Shown here: positions 1 through 35,700 of the stretch, piece after piece
Position numbering within the stretch: the stretch's first letter is position 1
Layout: every line of letters begins with the position of its first letter
Assembly: GCF_932526225.1 (NCBI RefSeq)
Contig: NC_064042.1
Coordinates: forward strand, 10,308,540-10,368,539
Reading direction: 5' to 3'
DNA length: 60,000 nt
Source of the DNA: Nematostella vectensis
Taxonomy: Eukaryota; Cnidaria; Anthozoa; Actiniaria; Edwardsiidae
The notes under the pieces: model-generated
The model's input: the letters and a program-made list of their open reading frames with translations, nothing else
What the model was told of the DNA's origin: nothing
The model's database searches: none
Position numbers and translations under genes: made by a program

Positions 1-24118
<24,118 letters not shown>

Positions 24119-24185
24119 TAGTAATGAGTGCTAAATACAGGATTCGCACCTACTGCTGGATAGAGTTTAGGATATCAAAATACCG

Positions 24186-24340
24186 TGGAACCCCTATATA
24201 ACGGGCATCCATTAAGCAGACAACCTCTATTTAACGGACATTACCAAAGTCCCGATTTAAGGTTTTTCCGTCAAACCCTATAAATAGAACCTCTATAAAG
24301 CGGACACCTCCATATAACTGTCGGTTATAGAGAGGTTTCA
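24186..24340. mobile_element. MITE-like element with imperfect terminal inverted repeats
   Basis: The left end TGGAACCCCTATATAACGG pairs with the right end CGGTTATAGAGAGGTTTCA. The interior repeats AACCTCTAT...CGGACA motifs in both orientations. No target duplication is clear. The style resembles Tc1/mariner-derived MITEs. Confidence 0.65.
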
Positions 24341-25189
24341 ATGATACAGCTTCCGAAGCTAGCTTATCCTCAAGGAATGTATTTCTGCGACTTCATCCTT
24401 TTTGATTATGGTTAATCAGTATGTTATGTCTAATCTGTCTCTTGGATAAGCCTAGAATATATTTCATGAAAAGATGCCGAAATACAGATAAGAGGGGGAA
24501 GGATATTTTTTTTTTTTGGGGGGGGTGGATGTCGGGACTATTTCACACAAAAATTTTATTTGTAAGAACTTGTGAATGTTAATGAATATTATTCAATGTA
24601 CCATTTTATCAACGGGTTAAACAAATATTTAAATAAATTTATTTATTGATGGACATTAAATGATATGAAACTGTTATTTTTATCATATGGATAGAGGAAT
24701 AAGAATTGCTTTTAGAATTAACAAAGGATCATTAAAGAAGTCAAGGCAGTTTTTATCAAGCTCGAGTTTAATTCGGTAGAGAACGCTCACTTGGCCTATG
24801 AGCAGCACTAGTAGCTTTATTGTGCTTGGTAGTGTATTTTTGTAGATTTATAGATCTCATAAGAAATAAAGCTGAATTGATACTGCAGACTGAATTGTCA
24901 CAGCGACCACGAAATCCCACCCGAATAAAGAGCCTGTCAAGGGCGGGAGATGGACTAAGGGGGATAGAGAGAGTGATGGATGGAGTAGATAAAGCGAGGG
25001 ACTGTGTGAGCACCTTGTGTTTTTTTTCTTGGTGGGGGGGGGGGGGGAGGAAGCAGGTTTAATTTTGAAGGGTTAGTTCTTAAATAACAAGGTTCTTACA
25101 AGCGGGTTGTGTATGTACTAACTTCCACCAGTTATACAGAACAGAGCTCCAAACCAAGTGTGTATTGTTGTTCGGGTTAGTGTAGTGCA

Positions 25190-25386
25190 GCTTGAAGAGA
25201 CGGGACCTCCGGTTTAGTGTCCTTATACGAGAAGACTGACAACTCAGGAGAATAACTTCAACTCGATTGTGACACAAATTCGAATTAAGGCATGAACTCA
25301 GAAAAAAATCTCCCGTCAGAGCCAGGATTCACCTGGTTCACAACAGCGGTGAGAGGCCGACGCGCTAACACACTAGGCCACCACGA
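25190..25386 (-). mobile_element. tRNA-derived SINE, second family
   Basis: The minus strand starts GTGGCCTAGTGTGTTAGCGC, GTCGGCCTCTCACCGCTG, then GAACCAGGTGAATCC (decayed B box) and GGCTCTGACGG. The order and spacing match a tRNA-like SINE head. The body downstream is not recognised and the lower boundary is approximate. Confidence 0.6.
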
Positions 25387-26351
25387 TAGTGTTCATTGAT
25401 AACTTTATACACGTTTTTTATGTATATTCTTTGGACTCCTTAGTAATCGCCCTAGAGTAATTGCACGAGACGTGAGACCCTCGCACTCTATCTACAAATG
25501 ACCGGAAGTAAAATCAGAAATACCTGCCGGAAGTCGGAAGTCCATATAGATACCACCCTAGTTAAAATATCGTATCCCGCATCCGCAAATGTCAACGCAA
25601 TATTTAGACAATAAAATCTGCATAAACAATGAGCCTTAAACTACCAAAAGATCAGAAGGTAAATGCGTGGCCTTGCGTGTAATCTAAACATTGAGATCGA
25701 ACCAAACTTACGATTACAAACACAAATCCATGTCAAGTTTTCAAATGAGGGTCAAAGATTTTAGATCTTGATACATACACAAAAGTGCAACCCATTTAAG
25801 TGTTATCAGAACCCACCCATCGAGATACAATCCATTTGCAGTTGATTGCCTTCCGACGTATCTTAAGTGGCGGCGAACGCGTTAAACCCAGTCAAGTGCA
25901 ACTCAATTAACACCGGAAACCACCATTTGACAAATTATTATTCACACTCGTCACGATTAATTATCGCATTTTAAAACGGCTGTACTGTGGAACGCATGCT
26001 GCACATGCTGCACGCACGGGAAGTACAGCCGTTTGCAAAGTCACGCAATCCGCTTGGCAACGAAAACGGCTGTAATGACCTTCTTTGCGGGAGAGCGAAG
26101 CTTTTAAATGCTATTAAATACAATACACGACAAGAAACTGTTATCGGCAAAACATCCTCACGCTTTGTAAGGCTTCAAAGGAGTTGATTGGAGGTTTGTT
26201 GTCCCTTCCTCTGAGAACACGGGAACTGCGTGTGAATCTTGATAAACCTCGTGAAGTTTACATGTTTACAAAAAAAAACAGACCTGTTGCAACGAGTTAT
26301 TTACTTAGACATTATACTGAATTCTTGTCTCTGTGTCACCTATGTCTTGGC

Positions 26352-26388
<37 letters not shown>

Positions 26389-26480
26389 GAAAGATATGCA
26401 TCAGTTCCAATACACATGGCTGAGTGAACTCTGCTCCATCGATCACGTTTAGCTTTATTATGAGGCTTGGTACTCTTATG

Positions 26481-26675
26481 CCTAGAGCACACTAGTGACA
26501 TAACGACATAACAAAATAGGCGCGCGCACTCTTTTAAGCCCGTCATAATGTCGTTGTGTTCATGTCGTTATGTTGGGCTTTTGTCAAAATGTCGAACCAT
26601 TCACACTTGAACATATGAACACAAGGGTGCACGCGCCTATGTCATTATGTCGTCATGTCACTAGTGTGCACCAGG
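26481..26675. mobile_element. MITE with ~50-bp terminal inverted repeats
   Basis: The left arm CCTAGAGCACACTAGTGACA, TAACGACATAA and TAGGCGCGCGCAC pairs with the complement of the right arm, CCTGGTGCACACTAGTGACA, TGACGACATAA and TAGGCGCGTGCAC. It is about 195 bp, nearly all hairpin, with no ORF. No target duplication was recognised. Confidence 0.8.
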
Positions 26676-27377
26676 CACAGGGCAACGCTCAAGGTCAATA
26701 CTCTAACAAACACACGTGAGCAGATTTTACTTCACTTGTCCGAGAAAACGTCAAACTAAATTAGTTTTGGATCATTTTAATGTCCATGACGTCAGCCCGT
26801 TTTTATCTGTCGGCAAATTAGCTTCGCAATTGATTTATGAAACAAACTTGTTCATTGATGTGACCTTGGATACAGCTAGATCCACTTGATTAGAGATTGA
26901 GACCCCCTGCAGTTCGGTAACCTCTCTCGCAGCATCAACAAGTCCCAAGCTACAGTTGAAAACAGATCGAGATATCACAAGATATATATCACAAATATAT
27001 GACTGATGGGACTCTTTTATGTTTAAAAATGTCACAAATGTACGTGCAACAAAACTGCTATAGGTAATGTGTAGTTCCAGTATCCATCCCCCCCCCTTTC
27101 CCATGGTGGGGGTCGGAGGTATGACCCCCTACCCCTGTGGAATTTACAACACCCTATAAAAAATAAATACAGTAACTGTTAAGGAAAAAGGGCATTTTAC
27201 CCCCCCTCCCCCCTGGAAATTCCTGGGCGCTTGAACCCCCCCCCCCCCCCCCCGGAATTTCAAATCCCCTCCATGGGGAGGAGGGGGTATCGATATTTTC
27301 TTGAACTACACAATAGGCAATTATAGGCAATGTTGCAAAAAGTAAAGAATTGTGAAGCCCAGTTGGAAAAAAAAAAA

Positions 27378-27534
27378 CAGGCGCGTACACAGGGGGTTGC
27401 GCAGGGAACGCGCGCACCCGCCTTGGCGGCCAAAAAGTGGTTCATTTCTTATTAAGGAATAAAAATACTATGCTTTTTCCATATGATACCTATGACTGCG
27501 CACACCCCCTCAGCCAATCCTGTGTACGCGCCTG
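27378..27534. mobile_element. MITE with perfect 16-bp terminal inverted repeats
   Basis: The ends CAGGCGCGTACACAGG and CCTGTGTACGCGCCTG are exact complements. The 157-bp element sits between two A-runs, which hides any target duplication. Confidence 0.85.
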
Positions 27535-27616
27535 AAAAAAGACAGCGCTACATGACAAGAAAATATCCTGCACGCCAGCACCGTTAAAGAACCCCAACCT
27601 CGTTTCCAGGGCCCTC

Positions 27617-28202
27617 TCCCTTTCCTGTCATTTGGGTCGGCGGGAAATGGCCCTGGGATCGGCAGGTCACGTGACTCCTTCTACACCCAGGATTTCTGGG
27701 TGTAATAAATAAGCATAAATTATCCAATGTTTATCTTCAAAACAAGATGGCGGTAGAGTCGGTACCGGCCGTTTTCACTCGATTTAGGACAGCTAAGAAT
27801 TGCTACCATTTTTCATCTTTGAATTTAAAGTTAAACAAAGACGCGCCTAAAATTTGAAAGATTTTGAGGCAAAATATTTTTCAGGTTTCGTTATTTTTAC
27901 GCGCGCGCGCAAGAAAATAGCGTCATAACCAACGAACGAGCTGTTTTTGAATTATTTTTCAATAGCACTTTTTTGGCATTGTTATTGTAGAAAGCAATTC
28001 CCAAGTAATTCCATGTTATTCCCTTGTGACAAAACATTGTTTTCAACAGTCGATCTGCGGCTCTGCTTTTTCGATGTTTATTTTGAAATTTGCGCAGCAA
28101 AATTTGCATAAATTAGCTTTTTAGCCGCAGACCAATCAAGACGTAGAACACAGTGGACGATCCCAGGGCCATTTCCCGCCGACCCAAATGACAGGAAAGG
28201 GA
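27617..28202. mobile_element. Element bounded by a perfect 45-bp inverted repeat
   Basis: Positions 27617-27661 and 28158-28202 are exact reverse complements over 45 bases (starting TCCCTTTCCTGTCATTTGGG). The roughly 500 bp between them hold no long ORF. A dispersed family A fragment abuts the right arm. It could be a nonautonomous DNA transposon or a recent inverted duplication. Confidence 0.8.
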
Positions 28203-28204
28203 TA

Positions 28205-28310
28205 GGGATATCAGACTTCATTCGTGGATTGTTATTCAGAAGTTTCCTTGCGAACAAACCGTTTTGTTTCATTAATAAACAATAACAACTGAATGGTTGA
28301 TCGACATTCT
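28205..28310 (-). repeat. Dispersed repeat family A, inverted copy
   Basis: The complement reads GAATGTCGATCAACCATTC, GTTATTGTTTATTAATGAAA, CGGTTTGTTCGCAAGGAAAC, matching the intronic copies at 6083 and 11330. Confidence 0.65.
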
Positions 28311-28373
28311 TTATGGTATCCTGGCCACTTCTTTTAAAGACAAGAAAAATCACAATGTTTTGAATTATTCATC

Positions 28374-28502
28374 TACCCTGGGTACCAGAGCCTTCAAACT
28401 TCTCTCGCCATGTGATGCTCAGCCAAAATTTCGCTTCGCTCTTCACGGCATTTTGGCTGAGCTAGACGAGAGAAGTCTGGAGGCTTTGGTACTCTCAGGG
28501 TA
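28374..28502. mobile_element. 129-bp foldback MITE with 9-bp target duplication
   Basis: The ends TACCCTGGGTACCAGAGCC and GGCTTTGGTACTCTCAGGGTA style arms form long imperfect inverted repeats, including CTTCTCTCG/CGAGAGAAG. TTATTCATC flanks both sides (28365-28373 and 28503-28511). A 9-10 bp duplication suggests a Mutator-like origin. Confidence 0.85.
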
Positions 28503-29391
28503 TTATTCATCGTATATAAGTATCAATTTCGAAACTGATGCTTGTCGAGTAAATATAGACAATTAGTCTAAGCGGCAATAAATTTTGTGTACCTTCATGA
28601 ATGTTCTGCCTGACGAGTTTGGCGGCGCCCAATATTTTAAATTGGTGTAGAATGGCCTTCCTAATGGTTTCTTTAGTTTACCATAAACTTTCGGCTTTTA
28701 AGGCAAATAGACTTAGCGGGGGCTCTGGCTCTGATTACTTGATTTTAAACAAAAATGATAAAAGCTTCATATAAAAAATGATTGTTATCTATTTTAATAG
28801 ATAACATAAAAGGCATCATTAAACTTCACACAAAAATAGTTCTAATCAAGTTATCCGGGTTTTAGGTTGGAGCTACCCGAGTAAAAATTGACTAAAATGG
28901 ATATCGAACTTGGTAAGGTTGATTACAAGTTATTCGATGGTAGTTTGAGGACTGCGTCACACGTGTCGCCACACTATAAGCCACAACTTGTTTCTGTAAG
29001 TGTTGCCGGAGGACATGATCCATAAAGAACAACATAAAAACATGTTCAAGGCAGGAGGCGTAGCTACAGGTACCAACCTATAGCTACCCCCTTCCAGCCC
29101 CCTTCCTCCCGCCCTCTCCCAACTCAACCCTCACAACAAGGGAACAAGAATCACTAAGTCTTATACACACTTTTTAGGCAGATTTCCTTGTCTGCACAGC
29201 TTATCCTGGCTACGCGAATGCAGGAAAAGGACAATAGAAATAATGGGATCTTCGGAGAATTATTTTCGCAAGAAATAAGAAATAGACTTTGATGCTTTGT
29301 TATGCTCCAACCCAAGTCGAGACCAACCAAGGCTTAGGCGGGAATGTGTGTACGTGCTCAGCATTTCCTTTAGCGCCAACCTGTTGACAAT

Positions 29392-29760
29392 ATTTGTAAC
29401 AATCGTGTCTGGTCCAGTATAAGAAGCGTCACGTACACTTTGGTTTCACGGATATACTGTGACGTAGAATTGTCACGTAAAGCGATGCAACACAACAGTC
29501 GTGCCTGGTCCATCAGTATAAGCAGCGTCACGCACACTTTGACGAAGTGTAACGAAGATTTGTCACGTAAGTGATGTAACACAACAGTCGTGCCTGGTAC
29601 AGTATAAGCAGAGTCACCAACACTTTGATTTCACGAATAAGTGTAACGTAAAACTGTCACGCAAGTGGCGTAACACAAAATATCACGCATGTATAGTGTA
29701 ATGACATCACGCATGTAGTGTAACGCAATTATGTCACGCCATTGTTACACACAACGGGCC
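29392..29760 (+). repeat. Degenerate ~90-bp tandem repeat rich in GTCACG
   Basis: AACACAACAGTCGTGCCTGG, AGCAGCGTCACGCACACTTT and TGTCACGTAA recur about three and a half times. Confidence 0.8.
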
Positions 29761-32700
29761 AAAAAGCAGTATTTTTTTCTTATGCAGAAATTCTGTGACG
29801 AACAGCAGTTCCGCGCCAACGGCTCTAAAAGTATCGGGATGGGGTGGGAAGGAGGGATGGAATCAGCACATACGTTCCGTGAATGCATGGTTCAACACCC
29901 GAATATTCACTGTAGAGTAAGCTTACCGTCTTTAGGAATTTTGGGAGGAATACAGTACTATTGTACTCTAGACTTTCGGTGTACGGTGACTAGGGGTGAA
30001 CGAACCCGCTTAATCTTTTAAAACTGACACAAACTGCCGGCCGGGAGACTACAACGGCGCACACATTTGATTTTTGCGCGCGCGAATTTCTCTCTCAACG
30101 CGGGGATTCATATACCGTATGTGCCGTCGTTGTGTCTTCGTTCGTTGTACATCTCAGGATTCCTAGTACGCGTAGAGGAAGTCTTTATTGCATGATTTTG
30201 CAGTCGGTATTTCCTGATCTTTCAAGACTAAATCCCGATGATCAAAGTTTGTGGATTGTTATTAATTTAACGTAACGTTGAATCTCTAAAATGTTGATAA
30301 TAGAAAAAAGCTTCCTAGCACACCACCTCTAGGGGCGCCTCCAGGGGGAGGAGGGTGGAGGAAAGAATATGCTAAAGTGACATTACTTTTTTAGAGTTAG
30401 AACATCATTATCAGGCATTGTCGTAAAAAATATGAAACGTGCAATTTAACTTCACAATTGTGTGTTCTTAGGAGAAATTGTGTCTCGAGAAAGCGCTTCG
30501 ATTAAAAACAGACATAACATAGCTTAAAGCTGCGTCCTTTTCTGGGTTTCTATAAGTAGTGACTATACATGAAACAAAGCGGTGTGCTTTTACGCTAAAG
30601 TTGTTGTCTCCATTTCTTTCGAGTCTGTTCAAATTTAGTGTGTTCAGCCCGGAGGGTCTCTCTCAAGTAGGTGATGGAAATGCGCTATCCGTTCCTCGCT
30701 ATCAATCAAATGAAGTATCTCTTTAGGGCCCTGAAGGTATGAAAATTTCGGGCTAAATGACGCGCAAAGCGCAACAAAATAGCCGCCAAACACATATCAA
30801 GCTCAAACAAAAAATTTGACCAAAAAGTTTAATGTGCACTTAAAGCTATTATTTCGGCATAAATAAAGGTTTTCTTTGGAGTGGATTAATTCGGGATTCT
30901 AGCTTCCACAAAGCGATCGGTTCTTAAAAAGTGTCGCAAATGATTATAAGGTTATATAGATTCACTGGTATAGCTAGATGAGATATTATTTAATATTTTG
31001 TAGTATAAAAACCAGCAAAGAAGATTATCAAAAAATGCAGTCGCAGCTTAAAATAAGGAAACCCCCTAAAAGCTATTTATTCAATAAAGTCTAAAACCTA
31101 TACTTAAATGATGAAAGACCGCCTTTGTTTATGAAAATAGAGAGAATGAATCTTAACTAACAGGAAATCGTATACATCAATAAGATCTTAGCTTCCCAAT
31201 CCTCTTGGATAACGTTCTTACTACTCGAGGGATTGGAGATTTGAGATGGCTAAATTGTTCGTTAAATCCAGTTAAGGATAAAGACTAACCACCTTCTAAA
31301 CCCGCCTTGATAGACAGAGAGAGGAAAAAACACGTCAATTTATGAACAAGTAGAACAACGACCATTATGATTACAATTTTTACCTTTTTTGGAAAGATAG
31401 TAAAACGTTTCAAATGTCGAAATAATCAAGAAACTATAAAACAATTGTGCTGTTTTATTGTGTTGCCTTGAGAAAAGAAACACACACTTCACTGGTTTTC
31501 TGCTTTGGTTTAGCAGTGCATAACTTTTCCGGTATAATACTGAGTAGACTAGAGTCCCAAACAGCGTTAATACCGCACCCTTACACGCAAATGTAAGGTG
31601 AGCTAATAATAAATCGGATTGTATATCGCTACACAGTCACATCAGCTTTCGATCCGAGTTTCGTTAGACTGACCACGTACAGCAAAGAGTTCATATAAGG
31701 TTGGTTTTCTACAATGGAGCTCCTATAACACAAGTTAATATAACTCGAACAAACTTCTCCCTAACATGAGCTAACGATTTCCTTGAGAATTATCTTTTAG
31801 TCTTTTCCTACTGAGGTAACTCGAATTCTAGCCCGTTTAACTCGAGCAAACTTTTCAACAACTCGTCCTTCGATCTCTCTGTTTTTTCTAACCACTTCTA
31901 CTCGGGAAGCTCGAGCGCTAGCTCGGAAAACTCGTAAAAACTTCGATTTCCCTGGAGACTAGCTATACATCCTTCTTTCGAGTGACTCGAAATTTGAATT
32001 GAACAACTCGAACTCGAACTGTGCCTAATATAACTCGAAGAAAGGAAGAAACCTAATAGAACAGAGGGTCACTATCACTTATGAATGTAACAATATGGGT
32101 GGGAGTCATACCCAAAGAAAAGAAGCTCGGCATGGAGGGGTCCAGACCGATTTTACCTTGATGAAGGGGTGGTTATGAGGCTGATGCTTATGAGTTTGTT
32201 AAAATAAAAAAAGGTTTGGTTTTAGATCGCTGAATCATTCTAGGAAAAATGTGAACAATAACTCAGATGTCCATTGTTGTATAGGTATAAATTGCAATGA
32301 AAACCTTTACTCAGAATAAAAAAAAAAATCACATTAGGAAAAAATTAGAAAAGAACATTTGCCAGATTAAGACAACGTGAGTTAGCTTATTAATAGCCCA
32401 GTTTTATTTATTTAAGTATAAAGTGCGATTTTAAATAAACTTCACGTTAACAGATAATACAATGGCTATTCAGTAAAAGGCTTTTTAAATCAACAACGCG
32501 TCCCTGTTATATAAAATCCCTGATAATTCGACTGACTTAGGAACACCCATATCGTTCCCAAACACGACCCAATATCGAGACCGTCATGCGCGCCGAAGTA
32601 GATCTCAAAATGGCGTCTCCTTTCTTATCAATATCGCCATTCTCGTTGGCGACTCAGCGTTGGGGACAAATATCAAACCAGCTCCCTACAGCAGCTGCCC

Positions 32701-35700
32701 TTTCCACTTTAAATCTTACGAAATAAACTCGCTAAGATCCTCTAAGCCGATCGAGTGAGAGACCGGAAAGCATAAGCCCGAAGGCTGATGAGAGAGACCC
32801 CAAGCACATAACGGATATTGGGGGTTTCTCACATGTACTTGAATATGAAATTCGGTTTAAATTAGGTTGAAGTCAACAAGGAATTGGGGAAAAATTTTGG
32901 GAATTATTATTAAGGTTTATTTTTCATAGAATAAAAAGAATCAGGTAGTGTTATTTAAAGGGTTAGTGCCAGCATGGAGGAGCATGCAGGAGAAGTGTGA
33001 GCTAGCCACAAATAAAGACGTCAAATCTGGACCCACTTGAGACAAGGAAAGGGTTTAATTTAGATTACTTTGACTAAATTCATGTTATGTAAAACGTTTT
33101 GAGACTAATGAACAAAAACACAGTTCGTTTCTTTTTTCGATTTTTAAGTATCTTGAAGAGTTAGCACGCCACTGCTCGTTTCTTTTTTTTTTAATTTGAA
33201 ACAGGAAAAAGGCATATTAAAACATAGATTGAAAGCTTTTCTCGTAATTTTATTTTTTTCAAATAGAAAACATATTGACAATATTCTCCATTAACTTGTT
33301 TACGGTTCTCTTCTTACGATTAAAAATAACAGTTACATAGCTTATGTTATCCAAAGGAAAATCCTGAATTGTTTTTGCAAGGATATTTAGACTTTATAGG
33401 GAATGAAAACAGTGGAAATAAAGTAGGAGGTCATTTGAGTGAATTTCCGCTAAAAAACTAAAATGTTATTAAGATCCATTTGTAAGGGCCTTTAAAGCTA
33501 AAAGCTTACAATTTGTGGCATATGGATAAATTATTTCTAAATTTAAAAAAATTCCTCAAATGGAGACAAACGTTATACTTCCAATTAAAAACACGCTGGA
33601 TAAACTTTTTGGTATTAAACAAAATCACAAGGAAATGTTTGTTTTATAACTTCTATAAATATATCACACCACTTTTCGAGCAATGATTTAGACTTGACCC
33701 AGCTTACAATAAAGAAAACCTAGTCTTTTATCTAAATAATCTTGGTTGATCTAATTGTGACATTGTATTCATTAACAGGACCGTATTAATCAAATTCAGC
33801 TTTTGCTCTTCAAGTTCTAAAACCAACAAAATTACTTCAGTGTTATAAAGGAATCAATGTACATATGTAAACTAAGATTATTATAAGAACAAAACTATGT
33901 AGACTTTGTATTAACTCAGCTGAAATATGGGATGACTAGTCCAGGGGATTTGCCTCAACTTGCGGTTATTTGTATTATCAGAAAAAAGCACAACATTCCT
34001 AAAAACAACAGCTTTGTAAATTAGCGTTGTTGTCTTGGCCAACTGCAAATGAAGACAGTTCAAGACATGTTTGTTGTCATTATTGTTGCATTTTTTTTAT
34101 TGCAAAGAGGTAAAAAGAGAACATAAAATCGAAAATAAAACAAGAACATATAATAGAAAGTTTGCGAGGAACAAAAAATCTGATAAAATAGAACTGATGT
34201 TCTTAAAAATTGAATTGATGACTACCAATATTATTTGGTGTAGTTGCCTTCTTATAAATAATATATTGTCATCAGTAAACAGAATATATATCTTGAATTT
34301 TCGGAAAAGTAATAGACAAACTTGAAAATGAGATAAAAAATAGAAACACGTGTACTAAGCAGGTACCTTATGGAAAATAAAAAATTCTAAAAAGACGAAA
34401 AATTGAATGTCATTGTTAAGGTCTAACGTTAATTTGTCATAACGGGGTTTAATTCCGTAGTGATGAGAGTCGGGAAATGAGGAAACTAATTTTCCCATGC
34501 TATTGACAAAAATGTCGACAAAAAAGCCGACAAGAGTGTCGGGCTGTTTGCCTAAATGTCTGAGAAAGTGTTACAGCTAAACTGCCAAATATGCACTTTG
34601 CTGCATTACTACTTGAACTCGTCATGAAAGGGTCAATTTATCAAGACGAAGACTTTCCATGACTCAAGAATACCTGAGTTTCCGATCAAAGGTGGTGTTG
34701 GATTTTTTAAGGGGGCGTGCGGCCATCCGGTGAAAATACCACCATATCCACCTTAAGTTATGAATTATTCAAGTAATTTACGCTTTCTATTTTCAATGAA
34801 GTGTTAATGGTGTTCATTTACGTACATTTCCGAGATCTAGTCCACCTTTAAGCCTCCACTAATCCTCCTCTATTACATATTAGCTCCAGAAAAATTCAAT
34901 TTCCCATTGATCTAGTTCAGTTTACCAGCATCAAAAACTATTTAAGTAATTTCCGTACGAAAATACGTGAACAAGTTGAATAGCAACATTACGTGAAAAT
35001 CCACATCATAGTCATTTACCAAAAGGTTTTTCTAGAAAGTATCCTTGGAGACACAAAGATAATATAAATAGCGGAAGATTAAAGAGTCTAAATATTGCAA
35101 ATGGCATATAGATACTAAAAAAAACGATTACTTTTTTACTCGGAAATTCTCTTTGACCCCCGATGTTTTGCGACTTGCAAACACCGGTTCATCTTAAAAA
35201 TCTTGTCGAATTTCATAACAGCTGGTTTTTTTCATACCAACTTAAACTAATAGCACGGCCTTTAATTTATAGAGAAAGGTGGCACCTCACAAACACTGCA
35301 TTTCAAAAAGTTCCCAAAACTTTTCCAGTTAAAAACATAAAGGCGCCACAAGTTGTTTTGATTCTTAGGTGGCATTAAAATTCAGCTAAGTCGCCTTAGA
35401 AAGTGGAAATCTGTATCCAATTGCGTGAATTTGTCGGCGTAAATCCATGACCTTTGCTTGTAAATCAGGAAAGTGTTTTTACTCGAGAAATAAACGCCAC
35501 TTGCTACGGCCGTGGCACCAAGCCGTGCATTTAATTGCTTTTCGTCTATCTGTTAAGTTCGCCCCGTGAGACCGTACGCCATGTGAGAGACAAACAGCAC
35601 GAGAGTCCTTTACTCCTTCCGCACCGGCTAAAAACATCTACTTATGCCTGTTACAAACCTCTAAACCTGTCAATCCGCGAGCGAAAGGTGTTAATATTAT

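Larger units (their letters stand above)
24119..29760. other. Gene-free, repeat-rich spacer downstream of GCC2
   Basis: No convincing ORF or RNA gene was found. The first few hundred bases probably include the GCC2 3' UTR. The rest is a mosaic of foldback elements, a SINE, GA and C homopolymer tracts (26350-26392, 27238-27253) and the repeats listed separately. Confidence 0.6.

Noticed and set aside
34071-34325. 84-aa + strand ORF
   Set aside because: Lys/Asn/Ile-rich composition of AT-rich DNA with no motif; consistent with chance.
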